A stretch of 64,000 nucleotides of DNA from Comamonadaceae bacterium. Lineage in GTDB: Bacteria; Pseudomonadota; Gammaproteobacteria; Burkholderiales; Burkholderiaceae_C. A model generated the notes under the pieces. The model saw only the letters and a list, made by a program, of their open reading frames with translations, made no database searches and was not told where the DNA came from. Positions 9,208 to 18,081 of this stretch are shown here, piece by piece. Both the position numbers and the translations under genes were made by a program. Position 1 is the stretch's first letter. Every line of letters begins with the position of its first letter. The stretch lies in contig CANJNC010000001.1 in assembly GCA_947475685.1 (NCBI GenBank), forward strand, positions 62,001 through 126,000. The letters run 5' to 3'.

Positions 9208-9819
9208 ATGACACCCTCAAAATCTCAACCCACCTACTCTGAGCCCCAATACTGGGACGAGAGATATGAAAAATCAGCTTACGCCTACGGGCAAGAACCC
9301 AATACGTTTCTCAAGGAGCGCGCGCCCAAGGCAGTTGCCCAGGCACAGGCCCTTTGCTTGGCCGATGGTGAGGGTAGAAACGGCACCTTTTTAGCTCAAT
9401 TGGGTTATGAAGTCACGAGCCTTGATTTTTCTTCGGCTGCAAAAATCAAAGCCATGGCACTGGCAGCACAAAAATCTGTGAGTTTGAACTATCAGTTGTT
9501 GGACTTGAATCACTACCACTTGCAACCGGGCCAATGGGATTTGATTGTCTCTATTTTCTATCAACCAGCACCCACTGTTCGCAAGCGTCATTATCAAATG
9601 GTGTTGGGCGCCCTCAAGCCCCAAGGTGTCTTCATCTTAGAAACCAAAGCGAGCTTGAATCCCCAAGAGCGAGATCGCTACCCCGGTGTCAACGAGCTCA
9701 TCAAAGAACTCACCCCTTTGGAGATCATTTGGTCCCAAGAGTCTGAGAGGGCGTTGAATGAAGGGGCCTATCACCAAGGTGTTCAAAGAACCGCTCAAAT
9801 CTTCGCCAAGAAGACATAA
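9208..9819 (+). CDS. Class I SAM-dependent methyltransferase, TehB-like
   Basis: A 203-residue small methyltransferase beginning with YWDERYEKSAYAYGQEPN, a signature of the group containing TehB-like and thiopurine S-methyltransferase-like enzymes. LCLADGEGRNGTFLA is SAM motif I and LILETKA-like wording (FILETKA) ends the core. TehB relatives confer tellurite resistance; others methylate diverse small molecules, so the substrate is unknown. It lies 47 bp after the NPPW methyltransferase on the same strand. Confidence 0.75.
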   Translation: MTPSKSQPTYSEPQYWDERYEKSAYAYGQEPNTFLKERAPKAVAQAQALCLADGEGRNGTFLAQLGYEVTSLDFSSAAKIKAMALAAQKSVSLNYQLLDLNHYHLQPGQWDLIVSIFYQPAPTVRKRHYQMVLGALKPQGVFILETKASLNPQERDRYPGVNELIKELTPLEIIWSQESERALNEGAYHQGVQRTAQIFAKKT

Positions 9820-9867
9820 AAAAACCACTGCAAAGCACTTTGTGCTTGTACAGCGGTGTGAGCGTCA

Positions 9868-9897
9868 AGTTTGAATGCGTTTGCAAGCATTCAAACT
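9868..9897. repeat. Inverted repeat between convergent genes (possible terminator)
   Basis: A perfect 11-bp inverted repeat, AGTTTGAATGC (9868-9878) and its complement (9887-9897), with an 8-base loop. It lies between the TehB-like methyltransferase and the convergent helicase gene. No T run follows on either strand, so it would be a weak intrinsic terminator at best. Confidence 0.45.
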
Positions 9898-9910
9898 CAC
9901 TTCAATAGCT

Positions 9911-11731
9911 TTATCTTGCTTTGGGTTTGAAGCTTCTGGATGCTGCGGGCTTGCCAACTCTCACCACGGTAGGGCCATTTCTTGGTGCGCCGGCTTTAAA
10001 GTCACGACCTGCGTGAGCCCCAGCCTCTCTTTTAGGTTCACTAAAACCCCTAGGTCCTTGAGCATTGAAGTCACGTCCTCTAGCGCCTCCATTGGCATAG
10101 GCATCGTTTGAGCGACCAGCAAAACCGCCACCCGAATTGGAGTCACGCTCTCTTGAGACGCCAAAACCGCCACCTGAGTTGGAGTCACGCTCTCTTGAGC
10201 CTCCAAAACCGCCACCATAGCCACCTCCACCTCCTGCAGGTGCACCACGTCCACGACCTCTAGGGGCTTGGCGCTTATCGTCAAACCCTCTAGGACGCTC
10301 TGAGCGCTGTGAGGGCTCAAGTCCTGGGATCACCTCAGCTTTTAAGGGCTGCTTGGTGAAGGATTCGATATCAAAGATTTTTCGACGATCGCGAAATTCA
10401 GCAAACGTTACGGCCAAACCATCACGTCCGGCACGCCCAGTGCGTCCAATGCGATGCACATAGTCCTCGCTCTTCATGGGCAGACCATAATTGAAGACGT
10501 GGCTGATGCTTGGGACATCAAGACCGCGCGCGGCAACGTCAGTGGCGATTAGGAATTGAACCTGCCCATTTCTAAACGCCATCAAGCGTCGATTTCTCAA
10601 ACCTTGGCTCAATGCACCGTGCAATGCCACAGCAGAAAAGCCAGACTGTTGCAAGTCAGTGGCCAGGCCATCACACTCAATTTGCGTGCTCGCAAAAACA
10701 ATGGCTTGCTCAATGCTCGTGTCTCTTAACCAATGGTCCAGGAGTTTTCTTTTGTGCTGCGAGTGATCTGCCCAAAACATCACTTGCTTGATGTTGGTGT
10801 GTCTTTCTTGAGGCGAGTCAATTTGAATGCGCTGAGGTTGCCGCATCACACGCGAGGCCAAGGTTTGAATGCGAGGCGCAAAAGTTGCCGAGAACATCAT
10901 CGTTTGATGACGCTCAATGGTCAACTGATTGATTTCAGCCAAGTCATCGGAAAAGCCCAAGTCAAGCATGCGGTCCGCTTCATCGACCACCAAAAACTGC
11001 ACTTGCTCAAGTTTGATGTGCATGGAACGCTGAAGATCGATCAAACGCCCAGGGGTTGCAACAACCAAGTCTGCATTTTGCAACTTGGCAATCTGCATGG
11101 CATAGGGCATGCCACCGACAATATTGGCAACTCTCAAGCCTTTGCAATGCTTGACCAAATCAATGGCATCATGCGCGACTTGTTGGGCCAACTCGCGCGT
11201 AGGACAAAGAACCAAAGCACCTGGAGTCGCGGCCTTGAAATTTCTTGATTGAGTGGGGTCTTTGCGTTTTGGCTTTTTAGGTGGGGGCGCGCCCTCAGCA
11301 AGTGCTTTGGCTACAACCGCATCCCATTCACGGGCTTGCGCCAATATTTTTTCATTGGATTGATGCAAAAGAGTTTGTATCACGGGCAATAAGAAGGCGG
11401 CCGTTTTGCCGCTTCCCGTCTGACTTGAGACCATCAAATCGGTGTGAGAATTGTTCACCAAGTCTTTCATGGCCAAAGGAATGACCTTGATTTGAACGGC
11501 AGTCGGTTCGGTATAACCCAAATCATGGACCGCAGCGAGGAGTTCAGGTGCAAGGCCCAGAGCTTTAAAAGGGTTCGGGGCTTTAGGTGTGGCTTCAGCA
11601 GGTGAGACTTCAGTAGGTGCATTTTCAGTCACGTCTACTGGCACAACGGCCTCAAGGATCAAGGACTCAGACTCTGAAGATCCGCTGTGAAGGGCATCAG
11701 AGGTTCTATCGATTTCAAAGGAATCAGACAT
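9911..11731 (-). CDS. DEAD-box RNA helicase, RhlE-type
   Basis: An ATP-dependent RNA helicase of about 606 residues from the ATG at 11731. Visible motifs in order are the Q motif (LGYTEPTAVQIKVIP), SSQTGSGKT, PTRELAQQ, TPGRL, VDEADRMLD, FSATF, ATDVAARGLD and HRIGRTGRAG. Between motifs I and Ia there is a charged insert of about 45 residues (around PPPKKPKRKD), unusual for the core fold. The C-terminal tail of about 170 residues is Gly/Arg-rich, containing a 14-residue repeat. Such tails bind RNA non-specifically. An upstream ATG at 11785 adds 18 residues that do not look conserved. Likely roles are ribosome assembly or RNA turnover in the cold. Confidence 0.9.
   Translation of the reverse strand: MSDSFEIDRTSDALHSGSSESESLILEAVVPVDVTENAPTEVSPAEATPKAPNPFKALGLAPELLAAVHDLGYTEPTAVQIKVIPLAMKDLVNNSHTDLMVSSQTGSGKTAAFLLPVIQTLLHQSNEKILAQAREWDAVVAKALAEGAPPPKKPKRKDPTQSRNFKAATPGALVLCPTRELAQQVAHDAIDLVKHCKGLRVANIVGGMPYAMQIAKLQNADLVVATPGRLIDLQRSMHIKLEQVQFLVVDEADRMLDLGFSDDLAEINQLTIERHQTMMFSATFAPRIQTLASRVMRQPQRIQIDSPQERHTNIKQVMFWADHSQHKRKLLDHWLRDTSIEQAIVFASTQIECDGLATDLQQSGFSAVALHGALSQGLRNRRLMAFRNGQVQFLIATDVAARGLDVPSISHVFNYGLPMKSEDYVHRIGRTGRAGRDGLAVTFAEFRDRRKIFDIESFTKQPLKAEVIPGLEPSQRSERPRGFDDKRQAPRGRGRGAPAGGGGGYGGGFGGSRERDSNSGGGFGVSRERDSNSGGGFAGRSNDAYANGGARGRDFNAQGPRGFSEPKREAGAHAGRDFKAGAPRNGPTVVRVGKPAASRSFKPKAR
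10121..10246. repeat. 42-bp tandem repeat encoding 14-residue units in the helicase tail
   Basis: The unit beginning AAAACCGCCACC recurs at 10121, 10163 and 10205, a period of 42 bp; the first two are near-identical and the third decays. On the coding strand the unit reads GGGFG-SRERDSNS. The DNA similarity of the copies suggests recent slippage duplication, so copy number may vary between strains. Confidence 0.8.
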
Positions 11732-11897
11732 GTATATCCGCTCACATTGTGTGGCGGCTCCATCGAAGGTTGGTAACAACATCAACCTTCAAACAGAGAT
11801 CTACGCTATAGAGACTTGGAAGGTTTTAAAACCCAAGCCAAGTACTTAACGATTTTGGTCAATCATGTGAGTGACCCAAGGTGTGAGGAAGATGCGC

Positions 11898-11921
11898 GAG
11901 TTCGCCATCTTGGGCGAACTC
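11898..11921. repeat. Inverted repeat downstream of orn
   Basis: A perfect 9-bp stem (GAGTTCGCC, 11898-11906, and its complement, 11913-11921) with a 6-base loop lies in the gene-free stretch between orn and the helicase, both on the minus strand. There is no T tract on the minus strand. It may be an RNA processing or weak termination signal, or a protein-binding palindrome. The rest of 11732-11996 shows nothing I can identify. Confidence 0.4.
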
Positions 11922-11996
11922 AAATATTATCTCACAGATTGGGGTTTTTACCAAGCCCTGGTTCGTTAAATTACCACACATGGTGGCATTGGAGGC

Positions 11997-12635
11997 TTAT
12001 GCCGATAAATTAATGAAGTGCTCTCTGTAGTGAATCAGCTCATCAATCGACTCATGGACATCGGCCAAGGCGGTGTGCATTTGTTTCTTTTTAAATGAAC
12101 TGTAAGCAGAGGGCTTCCATCGCCTGGCAAGCTCCTTTAAGGTGCTCACGTCCAAATTGCGATAGTGAAGCCAAGCTTCGAGTTTGGGCATGTATTTGAC
12201 CAAGAAACGTCTGTCTTGGCTGATGGTATTGCCACACAAGGGAGAGCTCAATTTAGGCACATACTGTTTGATAAATGAGAGCAACTCTTCTTGCGCTTGT
12301 TCTTCCGTCAAAGTAGACGCTTTGACTTTTTCAATCAGGCCACTTCTTGCGTGTGTGCCTTTGTTCCAGGCATCCATGGCATTTAAAACCTCGTCGCTTT
12401 GATGAATCACCAACACCGGCCCCTCAACACGAGGGATCAAATCAGGGCCCGTCAGGATGACTGCAATTTCAAGAAGTTTTTCTTTTTCAGGGTCAAGGCC
12501 AGACATCTCGCAATCGATCCAAACCAAATTCATCTCAGACTTTGCAAGATGGCCAGGCGCCTCTTGCAAAGCTTGAGAAATGGGTGGCGAGGGGACCTTG
12601 TCGCTAGGTGAGGAGTTCAAACTTGAATTTTTCAT
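11997..12635 (-). CDS. orn: Oligoribonuclease
   Basis: A DEDDh 3'-5' exoribonuclease that degrades 2-5-nt RNAs and pGpG, completing RNA decay and c-di-GMP turnover. The first exonuclease motif is [12 protein letters not shown], with [13 protein letters not shown] after it. [31 protein letters not shown] and [18 protein letters not shown] carry the remaining acidic and His residues. The product from the first ATG has 212 residues with a 33-residue Ser/Pro-rich leader. The usual Orn start corresponds to the internal Met in [10 protein letters not shown] at 12536, so the shorter form is possible. The gene is divergent from the STE24-type protease. Confidence 0.93.
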   Translation of the reverse strand: MKNSSLNSSPSDKVPSPPISQALQEAPGHLAKSEMNLVWIDCEMSGLDPEKEKLLEIAVILTGPDLIPRVEGPVLVIHQSDEVLNAMDAWNKGTHARSGLIEKVKASTLTEEQAQEELLSFIKQYVPKLSSPLCGNTISQDRRFLVKYMPKLEAWLHYRNLDVSTLKELARRWKPSAYSSFKKKQMHTALADVHESIDELIHYREHFINLSA

Positions 12636-12693
12636 AACCTACATTGTTACTCAAATGCATGGGAATTCAATAATTTGCCCTAAACTATTGGGT

Positions 12694-13962
12694 ATGAATA
12701 CATCATCCCTCATGACAAGCGCATTTGCCATTGCACTTTTAAGCTCTTTGGCCGTTAAGTACTGGCTCTTGAACCGTCAAAATAAGCATGTGAGCATCCA
12801 TCGCCCATCAGTGCCTAGCGCATTTGCCAGCATTGTTTCTCTGCCTGACCATCAAAAGGCGGCCGATTACACGCTGGCGAAATCCAAAGTGGCCTTATGG
12901 GATTTGACCTTAGAGACTTTTTTGCTCTTGATTTGGACTTTATTGGGGGGACTGAACGCGCTCAATCAAATGCTATTGGGCCTCATGGGGCCAGGCTTGT
13001 GGCAAGAAGTGTCTCTGGTCCTCGCTTTCATTGCGATTGGGGCGCTCATTAATTTGCCCCTGTCTTGGTACCAAACCTTTGTCATTGAGAGCAAATTTGG
13101 CTTTAACAACAGCACCTTGAAGTTGTGGCTGTCGGACATGCTCAAAGCGATTTTGCTTGGTGCACTGATTGGCATTCCTTTGCTGAGTGTGATCTTATGG
13201 GTCATGCAACAAGGGGGCGCCTTTTGGTGGATTGGGGCATGGGGCATTTTGGTAGGCTTTCAATTGCTGATGATATGGATTGCGCCCAACTATTTGATGC
13301 CTTTGTTCAACAAGTTCACGCCACTAGAGGACGAGACGCTTAAAGAGAGAATTACCCAACTCATGGACCGCTCGGGGTTCAAGGCCAAGGGCTTTTTCGT
13401 CATGGATGGCTCCAAGAGAAGCGCCCATTCCAATGCTTTTTTCACTGGCATTGGCAGCAGCAAACGCGTGGTGTTTTTTGACACCTTGCTCAAACAATTG
13501 AGTGCCGATGAAATGGAGGCGGTCTTGGCCCATGAGTTGGGGCACTTCAAGCACAAGCACATCCTTAAGATGATGGCGATCAATTTTGCCACCACCCTTT
13601 TGGGCTTTGCAGCGCTGGGCTGGATCATGCAACAGACTTGGTTTTACACGGGGCTTGGCGTCATGCCCAATTTGGGCTTGAGTGATATGCCCAACAACAA
13701 TGCTTTGGCCATTTTGTTGTTCACCATGGTTGTCCCTTTGGTGAGCTTTTTAGTCTCCCCCATCTCCAGCGCCCGGTCCAGGTCACAAGAGTTCGAGGCC
13801 GATGCATATGCCATGCAACAAGCCAATGCAACTGCGCTTAAGAGTGCCTTGCTGAAACTTTATCAAGACAACGCGTCCACCCTCACGCCAGACCCTTGGT
13901 TTGTGCGTTTTTACTACTCCCACCCCCCAGCCTCTGAGCGCTTGTCTCGAATGGGTGTATGA
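12694..13962 (+). CDS. M48 family (STE24-type) membrane metallopeptidase
   Basis: An integral membrane zinc protease of about 422 residues, related to CAAX prenyl protease 1/STE24. The metal motif HELGH is in VLAHELGHFKHKH, about two thirds along. EFEADAYAMQ carries the third ligand Glu. Several transmembrane helices flank it, as in STE24 and unlike the shorter HtpX. I choose the ATG at 12694 because the longer reading frame from 12580 would run into the divergent orn gene. Bacteria lack CAAX prenylation, so the likely role is membrane protein quality control. The gene overlaps rsgA by 4 bp. Confidence 0.85.
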   Translation: MNTSSLMTSAFAIALLSSLAVKYWLLNRQNKHVSIHRPSVPSAFASIVSLPDHQKAADYTLAKSKVALWDLTLETFLLLIWTLLGGLNALNQMLLGLMGPGLWQEVSLVLAFIAIGALINLPLSWYQTFVIESKFGFNNSTLKLWLSDMLKAILLGALIGIPLLSVILWVMQQGGAFWWIGAWGILVGFQLLMIWIAPNYLMPLFNKFTPLEDETLKERITQLMDRSGFKAKGFFVMDGSKRSAHSNAFFTGIGSSKRVVFFDTLLKQLSADEMEAVLAHELGHFKHKHILKMMAINFATTLLGFAALGWIMQQTWFYTGLGVMPNLGLSDMPNNNALAILLFTMVVPLVSFLVSPISSARSRSQEFEADAYAMQQANATALKSALLKLYQDNASTLTPDPWFVRFYYSHPPASERLSRMGV

Positions 13963-14852
13963 ATCAACCTGGTCTTGTCGTTTCAGGGCATGGGCGCCAT
14001 GTCCTGATAGAAACCGAATCGGGTGAGCGTATCTTGTGTCACCCCAGAGGAAAGAAAAACTTGGCCTTGGTTGGCGACCGAGTGGCGTGGTTGGCCAGCA
14101 AAGATGAAGGCACCATTGAGAAAATTCTACCCAGAAAAAATGAGTTCTACCGGCAAGATGAGTTGAGGACCAAATCATTTGCTGCAAACATCGATCAACT
14201 CCTGATCTTGATTGCCGCAGAGCCCGAGTTTTCAGAAGTTCAACTGAGCAAAGCCCTGATTGCAGCTCATGCAGCTCACATCAATGCCCTGATTGTGCTC
14301 AACAAAGCCGACTTGATCGAACCGTTTCAAGCCGCATGGAAACGCTTGGCTCCCTACGAAGAAATGAACTACGAGGTCCGCGCGATCTCCATCAAAGAAA
14401 ACAAGGAAGCGTTTAAAGCATTATTGGCCAGCCTACAAAACAAGGTCACGCTTTTGCTCGGGCCTTCTGGTGTGGGCAAAAGCACCTTCATCAATACTGC
14501 CATTCCGCACACCAACCTATGGACGCAAGAGATCTCTCAAGCGCTCAATTCTGGCAAACACACCACCACCGCCACGACGCTTTATTGGGTAGACAGCCAA
14601 AGACACACGGCCTTGATTGACTCCCCAGGGTTTCAGTCCTTTGGTATTCACCAAATAGATCCCCATGCGCTTGGGCGTTATATGCCCGATATCCAAGCCC
14701 ACTTAAGTGGGTGTAAGTTCTACAACTGCACGCACTTGCATGAGCCCCAATGCGCTGTGCAAGCGGCCGTCAAGCAAGGCCTCATCACCGCAAGCCGCTA
14801 CCGGATATACCAACAACTTTTTGATGAACTGTCGCAACCCAAAGTTTATTAA
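13959..14852 (+). CDS. rsgA: Small ribosomal subunit biogenesis GTPase RsgA
   Basis: A circularly permuted GTPase of 297 residues that acts late in 30S maturation. An N-terminal OB-fold is followed by the G4 motif NKADL, then G1 GPSGVGKST, then DSPGFQSFG (G3). The C-terminal zinc finger shows as SGCKFYNCTHLHEPQC. This G4-before-G1 order is diagnostic. Its start lies within the stop of the M48 protease gene (ATGA). It converges with the CobD-like gene 24 bp away. Confidence 0.95.
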   Translation: MNQPGLVVSGHGRHVLIETESGERILCHPRGKKNLALVGDRVAWLASKDEGTIEKILPRKNEFYRQDELRTKSFAANIDQLLILIAAEPEFSEVQLSKALIAAHAAHINALIVLNKADLIEPFQAAWKRLAPYEEMNYEVRAISIKENKEAFKALLASLQNKVTLLLGPSGVGKSTFINTAIPHTNLWTQEISQALNSGKHTTTATTLYWVDSQRHTALIDSPGFQSFGIHQIDPHALGRYMPDIQAHLSGCKFYNCTHLHEPQCAVQAAVKQGLITASRYRIYQQLFDELSQPKVY

Positions 14853-14876
14853 GGCTCAGCTTTGGGGCGATCTGTA

Positions 14877-15854
14877 TCAGCCCAAAAGGCGAGAAAGACT
14901 GAGCAAAGTCAGCAACACAAACCACATGACCACCGTGCGCCAGACCAGACCAATGACACTCCGAAGGTGCTGGGTCTGAACTTGTCGAAACACCGTCATC
15001 TCTTGCTCGGCCTCTCTGATGGCCGCCTCTTCTTTGGCCATGGGACTGGTAGGCACCAGGCCCAATCGGATGTTCAATGCACCCGATGTGGCACACAGCA
15101 CCACGCCATCGTTGTCCTCGGGAGACAAGGCAGAATGGTTGCGCCAACACTCAATGGCGTCTTCAAAATTGCCCACCACTGCAAAGGACAAAGCGGTCAC
15201 GCGCGCTGACAACCAATCCACCTTTGACCATGCAAGGCTTGCTGTGCGACTCAGACCCTCGCTGACAAATCCTTGGGATCCCTCACTGATGGACACATCA
15301 TGGCGCCATACCTTTGAGAGCAGATGACTCAAGCGATAGATCACAGCACCTGCTGGGCCAAGACCAAAGGCTGCACCTATCGCAAACCAAAACAACACGC
15401 CAAAAACATGCCAATGGGCCGCCAAGACCGAATACTCAATGACCAAACTTGTGATTTCGTGTTTGTTCAATTGGCTCGTGTCAATGTGTTTCCATTGGGC
15501 CAATTTTTCTCTGGCAAGCGACTCATCCCCAGCTTCAAACGCATCTTTGATATCTGTGAAATGGTGACTGAATTGTCGAAACCCCAAGGTGGCATACAAC
15601 ACCAAAACGCACCACAGGCCCGCCAAGACCCAGCCTAAAAAAGTCCACAGCACCCAATAGACCGCAAGGACTGCCGCGGCGGGCAAGCCCACACACAAGA
15701 GCCAGATCAAAACCGTGTGTTTTTCATGGCCCGCATCCAATTGCTTGCTGATGAATTGGGCCCATTCACTTTGGGCGCGCAAGAGCCAATTGTCCTTCTT
15801 TAACGGGTAGACCTGTTCAAACAGCAAGGCGAACAAAAGTGATAAGAGCGTCAT
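14877..15854 (-). CDS. CobD/CbiB-like integral membrane protein
   Basis: A 325-residue membrane protein from the ATG at 15854 (MTLLSLLFALLFEQVYPL). It belongs to the CobD/CbiB superfamily, whose authentic members make adenosylcobinamide phosphate. LGFRQFSHHFTDIKDAFEAGD, EYSVLAAHWHVFGVLFWFAIG and GPAGAVIYRLSHLL match the family layout. No cobalamin genes are nearby, and this version is common beside rsgA in Burkholderiales, so a role other than cobalamin synthesis (AmpE-like) is possible. An upstream ATG at 15878 would add eight residues. Confidence 0.75.
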   Translation of the reverse strand: MTLLSLLFALLFEQVYPLKKDNWLLRAQSEWAQFISKQLDAGHEKHTVLIWLLCVGLPAAAVLAVYWVLWTFLGWVLAGLWCVLVLYATLGFRQFSHHFTDIKDAFEAGDESLAREKLAQWKHIDTSQLNKHEITSLVIEYSVLAAHWHVFGVLFWFAIGAAFGLGPAGAVIYRLSHLLSKVWRHDVSISEGSQGFVSEGLSRTASLAWSKVDWLSARVTALSFAVVGNFEDAIECWRNHSALSPEDNDGVVLCATSGALNIRLGLVPTSPMAKEEAAIREAEQEMTVFRQVQTQHLRSVIGLVWRTVVMWFVLLTLLSLSRLLG

Positions 15855-15892
15855 CGTTGCATCATAACGCGAGTGCAAATGATTTTAGAACA

Positions 15893-16582
15893 TCAAGCAC
15901 TCAAAAAAGTATAAAAGTTGCGAATCATAGACGCTGTTACACCCCAAATGAAATGCTCTTGTCCGTCGACTTGATAGGGCATGGAGTACCACTCACGAGT
16001 TTGCCCCTCATGATCTAGTCGGTGCTTTCGATGGTTCGAAGGATTCATTAGAAATGACATGGGTACTTCAAACACATGGGCCACCTCATTGGCATTGAAG
16101 TTGATCTCATGCATTGGATCAATCAACGCGACCACCGGGGTGATCCTAAAGGCCGTGCCAGTTTCTAAAACAGCCAGTCGACCTAAAATCTGAACATGTC
16201 TAGCATCCAGACCAACCTCCTCGTTGGCCTCTCGCAAAGCGGCGGCTTCAACCGATTCATCTTGCGGGTCGATTTTGCCCCCAGGAAAAGCGACTTGACC
16301 TGAATGGGTATGGAGATGGGCAGCTCTTTGCGTGAGCAGCAGCGTCACCTCGCGCCTGAGCACCAAACCCACCAAGACCGCAGCCTCCCTTTTGGGGTCC
16401 TCTAGGTTGGGGTCAAAATGTGTTTGAGGCGGAACGGGGTGAGAGGATTGAAATTTTTGAAGGATCGCGCTGGCCGAATACTCATGTGCTTTCAAGGCAC
16501 GCAAATGATCATCCGTGCCTATGACGGGCACCTTCAAGGGATCAAACCCAGGGATTTTTGACAATACCATGGAAGTCGTCAT
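15893..16582 (-). CDS. CoA pyrophosphatase-type Nudix hydrolase
   Basis: A 229-residue Nudix enzyme. The Nudix box begins at GGKIDPQDE and ends REANEEVGL. It is preceded by LLTQRAAHLHTHSGQVAFPGG, the extra motif of coenzyme A pyrophosphatases (NudL/YeaB), which cleave CoA to phosphopantetheine and 3',5'-ADP. The product is slightly longer than E. coli NudL. It sits downstream of rplS on the same strand, separated by a T-rich signal that probably ends the ribosomal operon. Confidence 0.85.
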   Translation of the reverse strand: MTTSMVLSKIPGFDPLKVPVIGTDDHLRALKAHEYSASAILQKFQSSHPVPPQTHFDPNLEDPKREAAVLVGLVLRREVTLLLTQRAAHLHTHSGQVAFPGGKIDPQDESVEAAALREANEEVGLDARHVQILGRLAVLETGTAFRITPVVALIDPMHEINFNANEVAHVFEVPMSFLMNPSNHRKHRLDHEGQTREWYSMPYQVDGQEHFIWGVTASMIRNFYTFLSA

Positions 16583-16595
16583 CGCTTAGAGCTCG

Positions 16596-16640
16596 AAAAA
16601 AAAACCGCCCCCAACGAATTGAAAACGGCTTGATTTTTCA
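16596..16640 (-). terminator. Probable terminator of the rpsP-rplS operon
   Basis: Reading the minus strand after rplS, a short GC-rich segment (CCG ... GGGGGCGG) is followed directly by nine T residues (complement of 16596-16604). The stem is short and imperfect, so this is inferred mainly from the T tract and position. Confidence 0.4.
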
Positions 16641-16696
16641 AGAGCTTGCGCTTTAAAGAAGTGCAAGTTTACGCAAGAACCGGGTCACTTTTGACT

Positions 16697-17098
16697 TCAA
16701 GCCTTTGCCGCTGCTGCTGCTGCTTGAGCGGCTTGAGCGGACTTGCTGACCAATTTTTCCTTGATACGTGCTGACTTGCCACTGCGATCACGCAAATAAT
16801 ACAGTTTGGCGCGTCTCACGTCACCACGGCGTTTGACCTCAATGCTTGCGATCAAGGGGCTGTAAGTTTGAAATGTTCTCTCTACACCTTCGCCAGATGA
16901 GATTTTACGAACGATAAAGCCACTGTTGAGTCCACGGTTGCGCTTGGCAATCACAACACCCTCATAGGCCTGAACACGTTTGCGAGTGCCCTCTACCACG
17001 TTCACGCTCACGATGACGGTGTCACCAGGAGAAAATACAGGGATTTTTTTCCCCAGACGAGCGATTTCTTCTTGCTCAAGTGTTTGAATTAAATTCAT
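16697..17098 (-). CDS. rplS: 50S ribosomal protein L19
   Basis: L19 sits at the 30S-50S interface. The 133 residues include [33 protein letters not shown] (shortened: [21 protein letters not shown]) and [19 protein letters not shown], all typical. The C-terminus carries an Ala-rich tail encoded by a run of five GCT-type codons (complement around 16708-16723). It is the last gene of the rpsP-rimM-trmD-rplS group, though 222 bp separate it from trmD. Confidence 0.97.
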   Translation of the reverse strand: MNLIQTLEQEEIARLGKKIPVFSPGDTVIVSVNVVEGTRKRVQAYEGVVIAKRNRGLNSGFIVRKISSGEGVERTFQTYSPLIASIEVKRRGDVRRAKLYYLRDRSGKSARIKEKLVSKSAQAAQAAAAAAKA

Positions 17099-17320
17099 AG
17101 GGTCCTCTTAATCGATCTTGGATGCGCAACACGAAAGGCTTTCAATTTCAAATATGGCTTAATGAGTCCCAAAAACCAATCGAAATCTAAGCGGCCATCC
17201 AGAGGATCGGAACCCATGATTATACTTTTTTTTGAGGGTTTTTCAAAATGTCGCCGTGAATTGGACATTAAAACCAACACCTTTTGAGGATCAACCCCTT
17301 GAAAATGAGCGCCAAAATAC

Positions 17321-18043
17321 TCAGCTCGATGCTTTAAACGGTGTTTTTAACAAATCCGGCCTCAATTCGCGAGTCAATTCAAGCCTTTTTTCTTGACGCC
17401 ATTTTTCGATGTCTTGGTGGTGCCCGGATAAGAGCACATGGGGCACGGCATGCTCTCGCCACGTCTCTGGGCGGGTGTAATGAGGGCAATCCAGTAGTCC
17501 ACCCAAGCTGGGTTGAAAACTGTCCATCTCGTGGCTTTTGTTGTCGTTCAATACATCGGGCTGCAAACGCGCGAGAGCGTCCATCAGAGCCAAGCAAGCC
17601 ACCTCACCACCGGACAAGACAAAGTCACCTAAGCTCAGTTGACGAGACACAAAGTGGTCAATGAAGCGTTGGTCCAAGCCCTCGTAACGCCCGCAAATCA
17701 AAATCGCACCCTCTGAGGCTTCACTGAGCTCTTGGACATGTGCTTGCGCAAGTCTCTCACCCACTGGAGAAAACAAGATCACAGGCGCTTTGTTTTGTCC
17801 TAACTTGCCGCGATCGCCCTGAATGGCCTGAACGCAAAGTGCCAAAGGCTCGGCCATCATCACCATGCCTGGGCCGCCTCCAAACGGTCGATCGTCAACG
17901 CGTTTATAGGCCCCTTGAGCGTAATCTCTGGGGTTCCAAAATCGAAGATCGATGCGCCCCAATTCAAATGCACGTCGATTCACGCCAAGGCTCATAAAAG
18001 GCTTGAAGAGTTCTTCAAAGAGTGTGATGACATCTAAGCGCAT
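17321..18043 (-). CDS. trmD: tRNA (guanine-N1-)-methyltransferase
   Basis: TrmD makes m1G37 in tRNAs reading CNN codons, preventing +1 frameshifts. The protein of about 240 residues starts at MRLDVITLF (ATG at 18043). GGGPGMVMM and the trefoil-knot SAM site (GDFVLSGGEVACL, ICGRYEGLDQRF) are present. The region near HYTRPETW is also diagnostic. An upstream alternative start at 18070 is unlikely. It follows rimM by 38 bp. Confidence 0.97.
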   Translation of the reverse strand: MRLDVITLFEELFKPFMSLGVNRRAFELGRIDLRFWNPRDYAQGAYKRVDDRPFGGGPGMVMMAEPLALCVQAIQGDRGKLGQNKAPVILFSPVGERLAQAHVQELSEASEGAILICGRYEGLDQRFIDHFVSRQLSLGDFVLSGGEVACLALMDALARLQPDVLNDNKSHEMDSFQPSLGGLLDCPHYTRPETWREHAVPHVLLSGHHQDIEKWRQEKRLELTRELRPDLLKTPFKASS

Positions 18044-18081
18044 ATTTAGTGAGCTTCCATGGAGCTGCAATCAATGAAAAA

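Noticed and set aside
10733-11248. A 171-codon plus-strand frame opposite the helicase
   Set aside because: It covers the helicase motifs on the other strand and has no recognisable features.
17095-17280. A 61-codon minus-strand frame between trmD and rplS
   Set aside because: It is short, has no ribosome site or conserved wording, and overlaps the rplS start. It is kept only as part of the gap finding.
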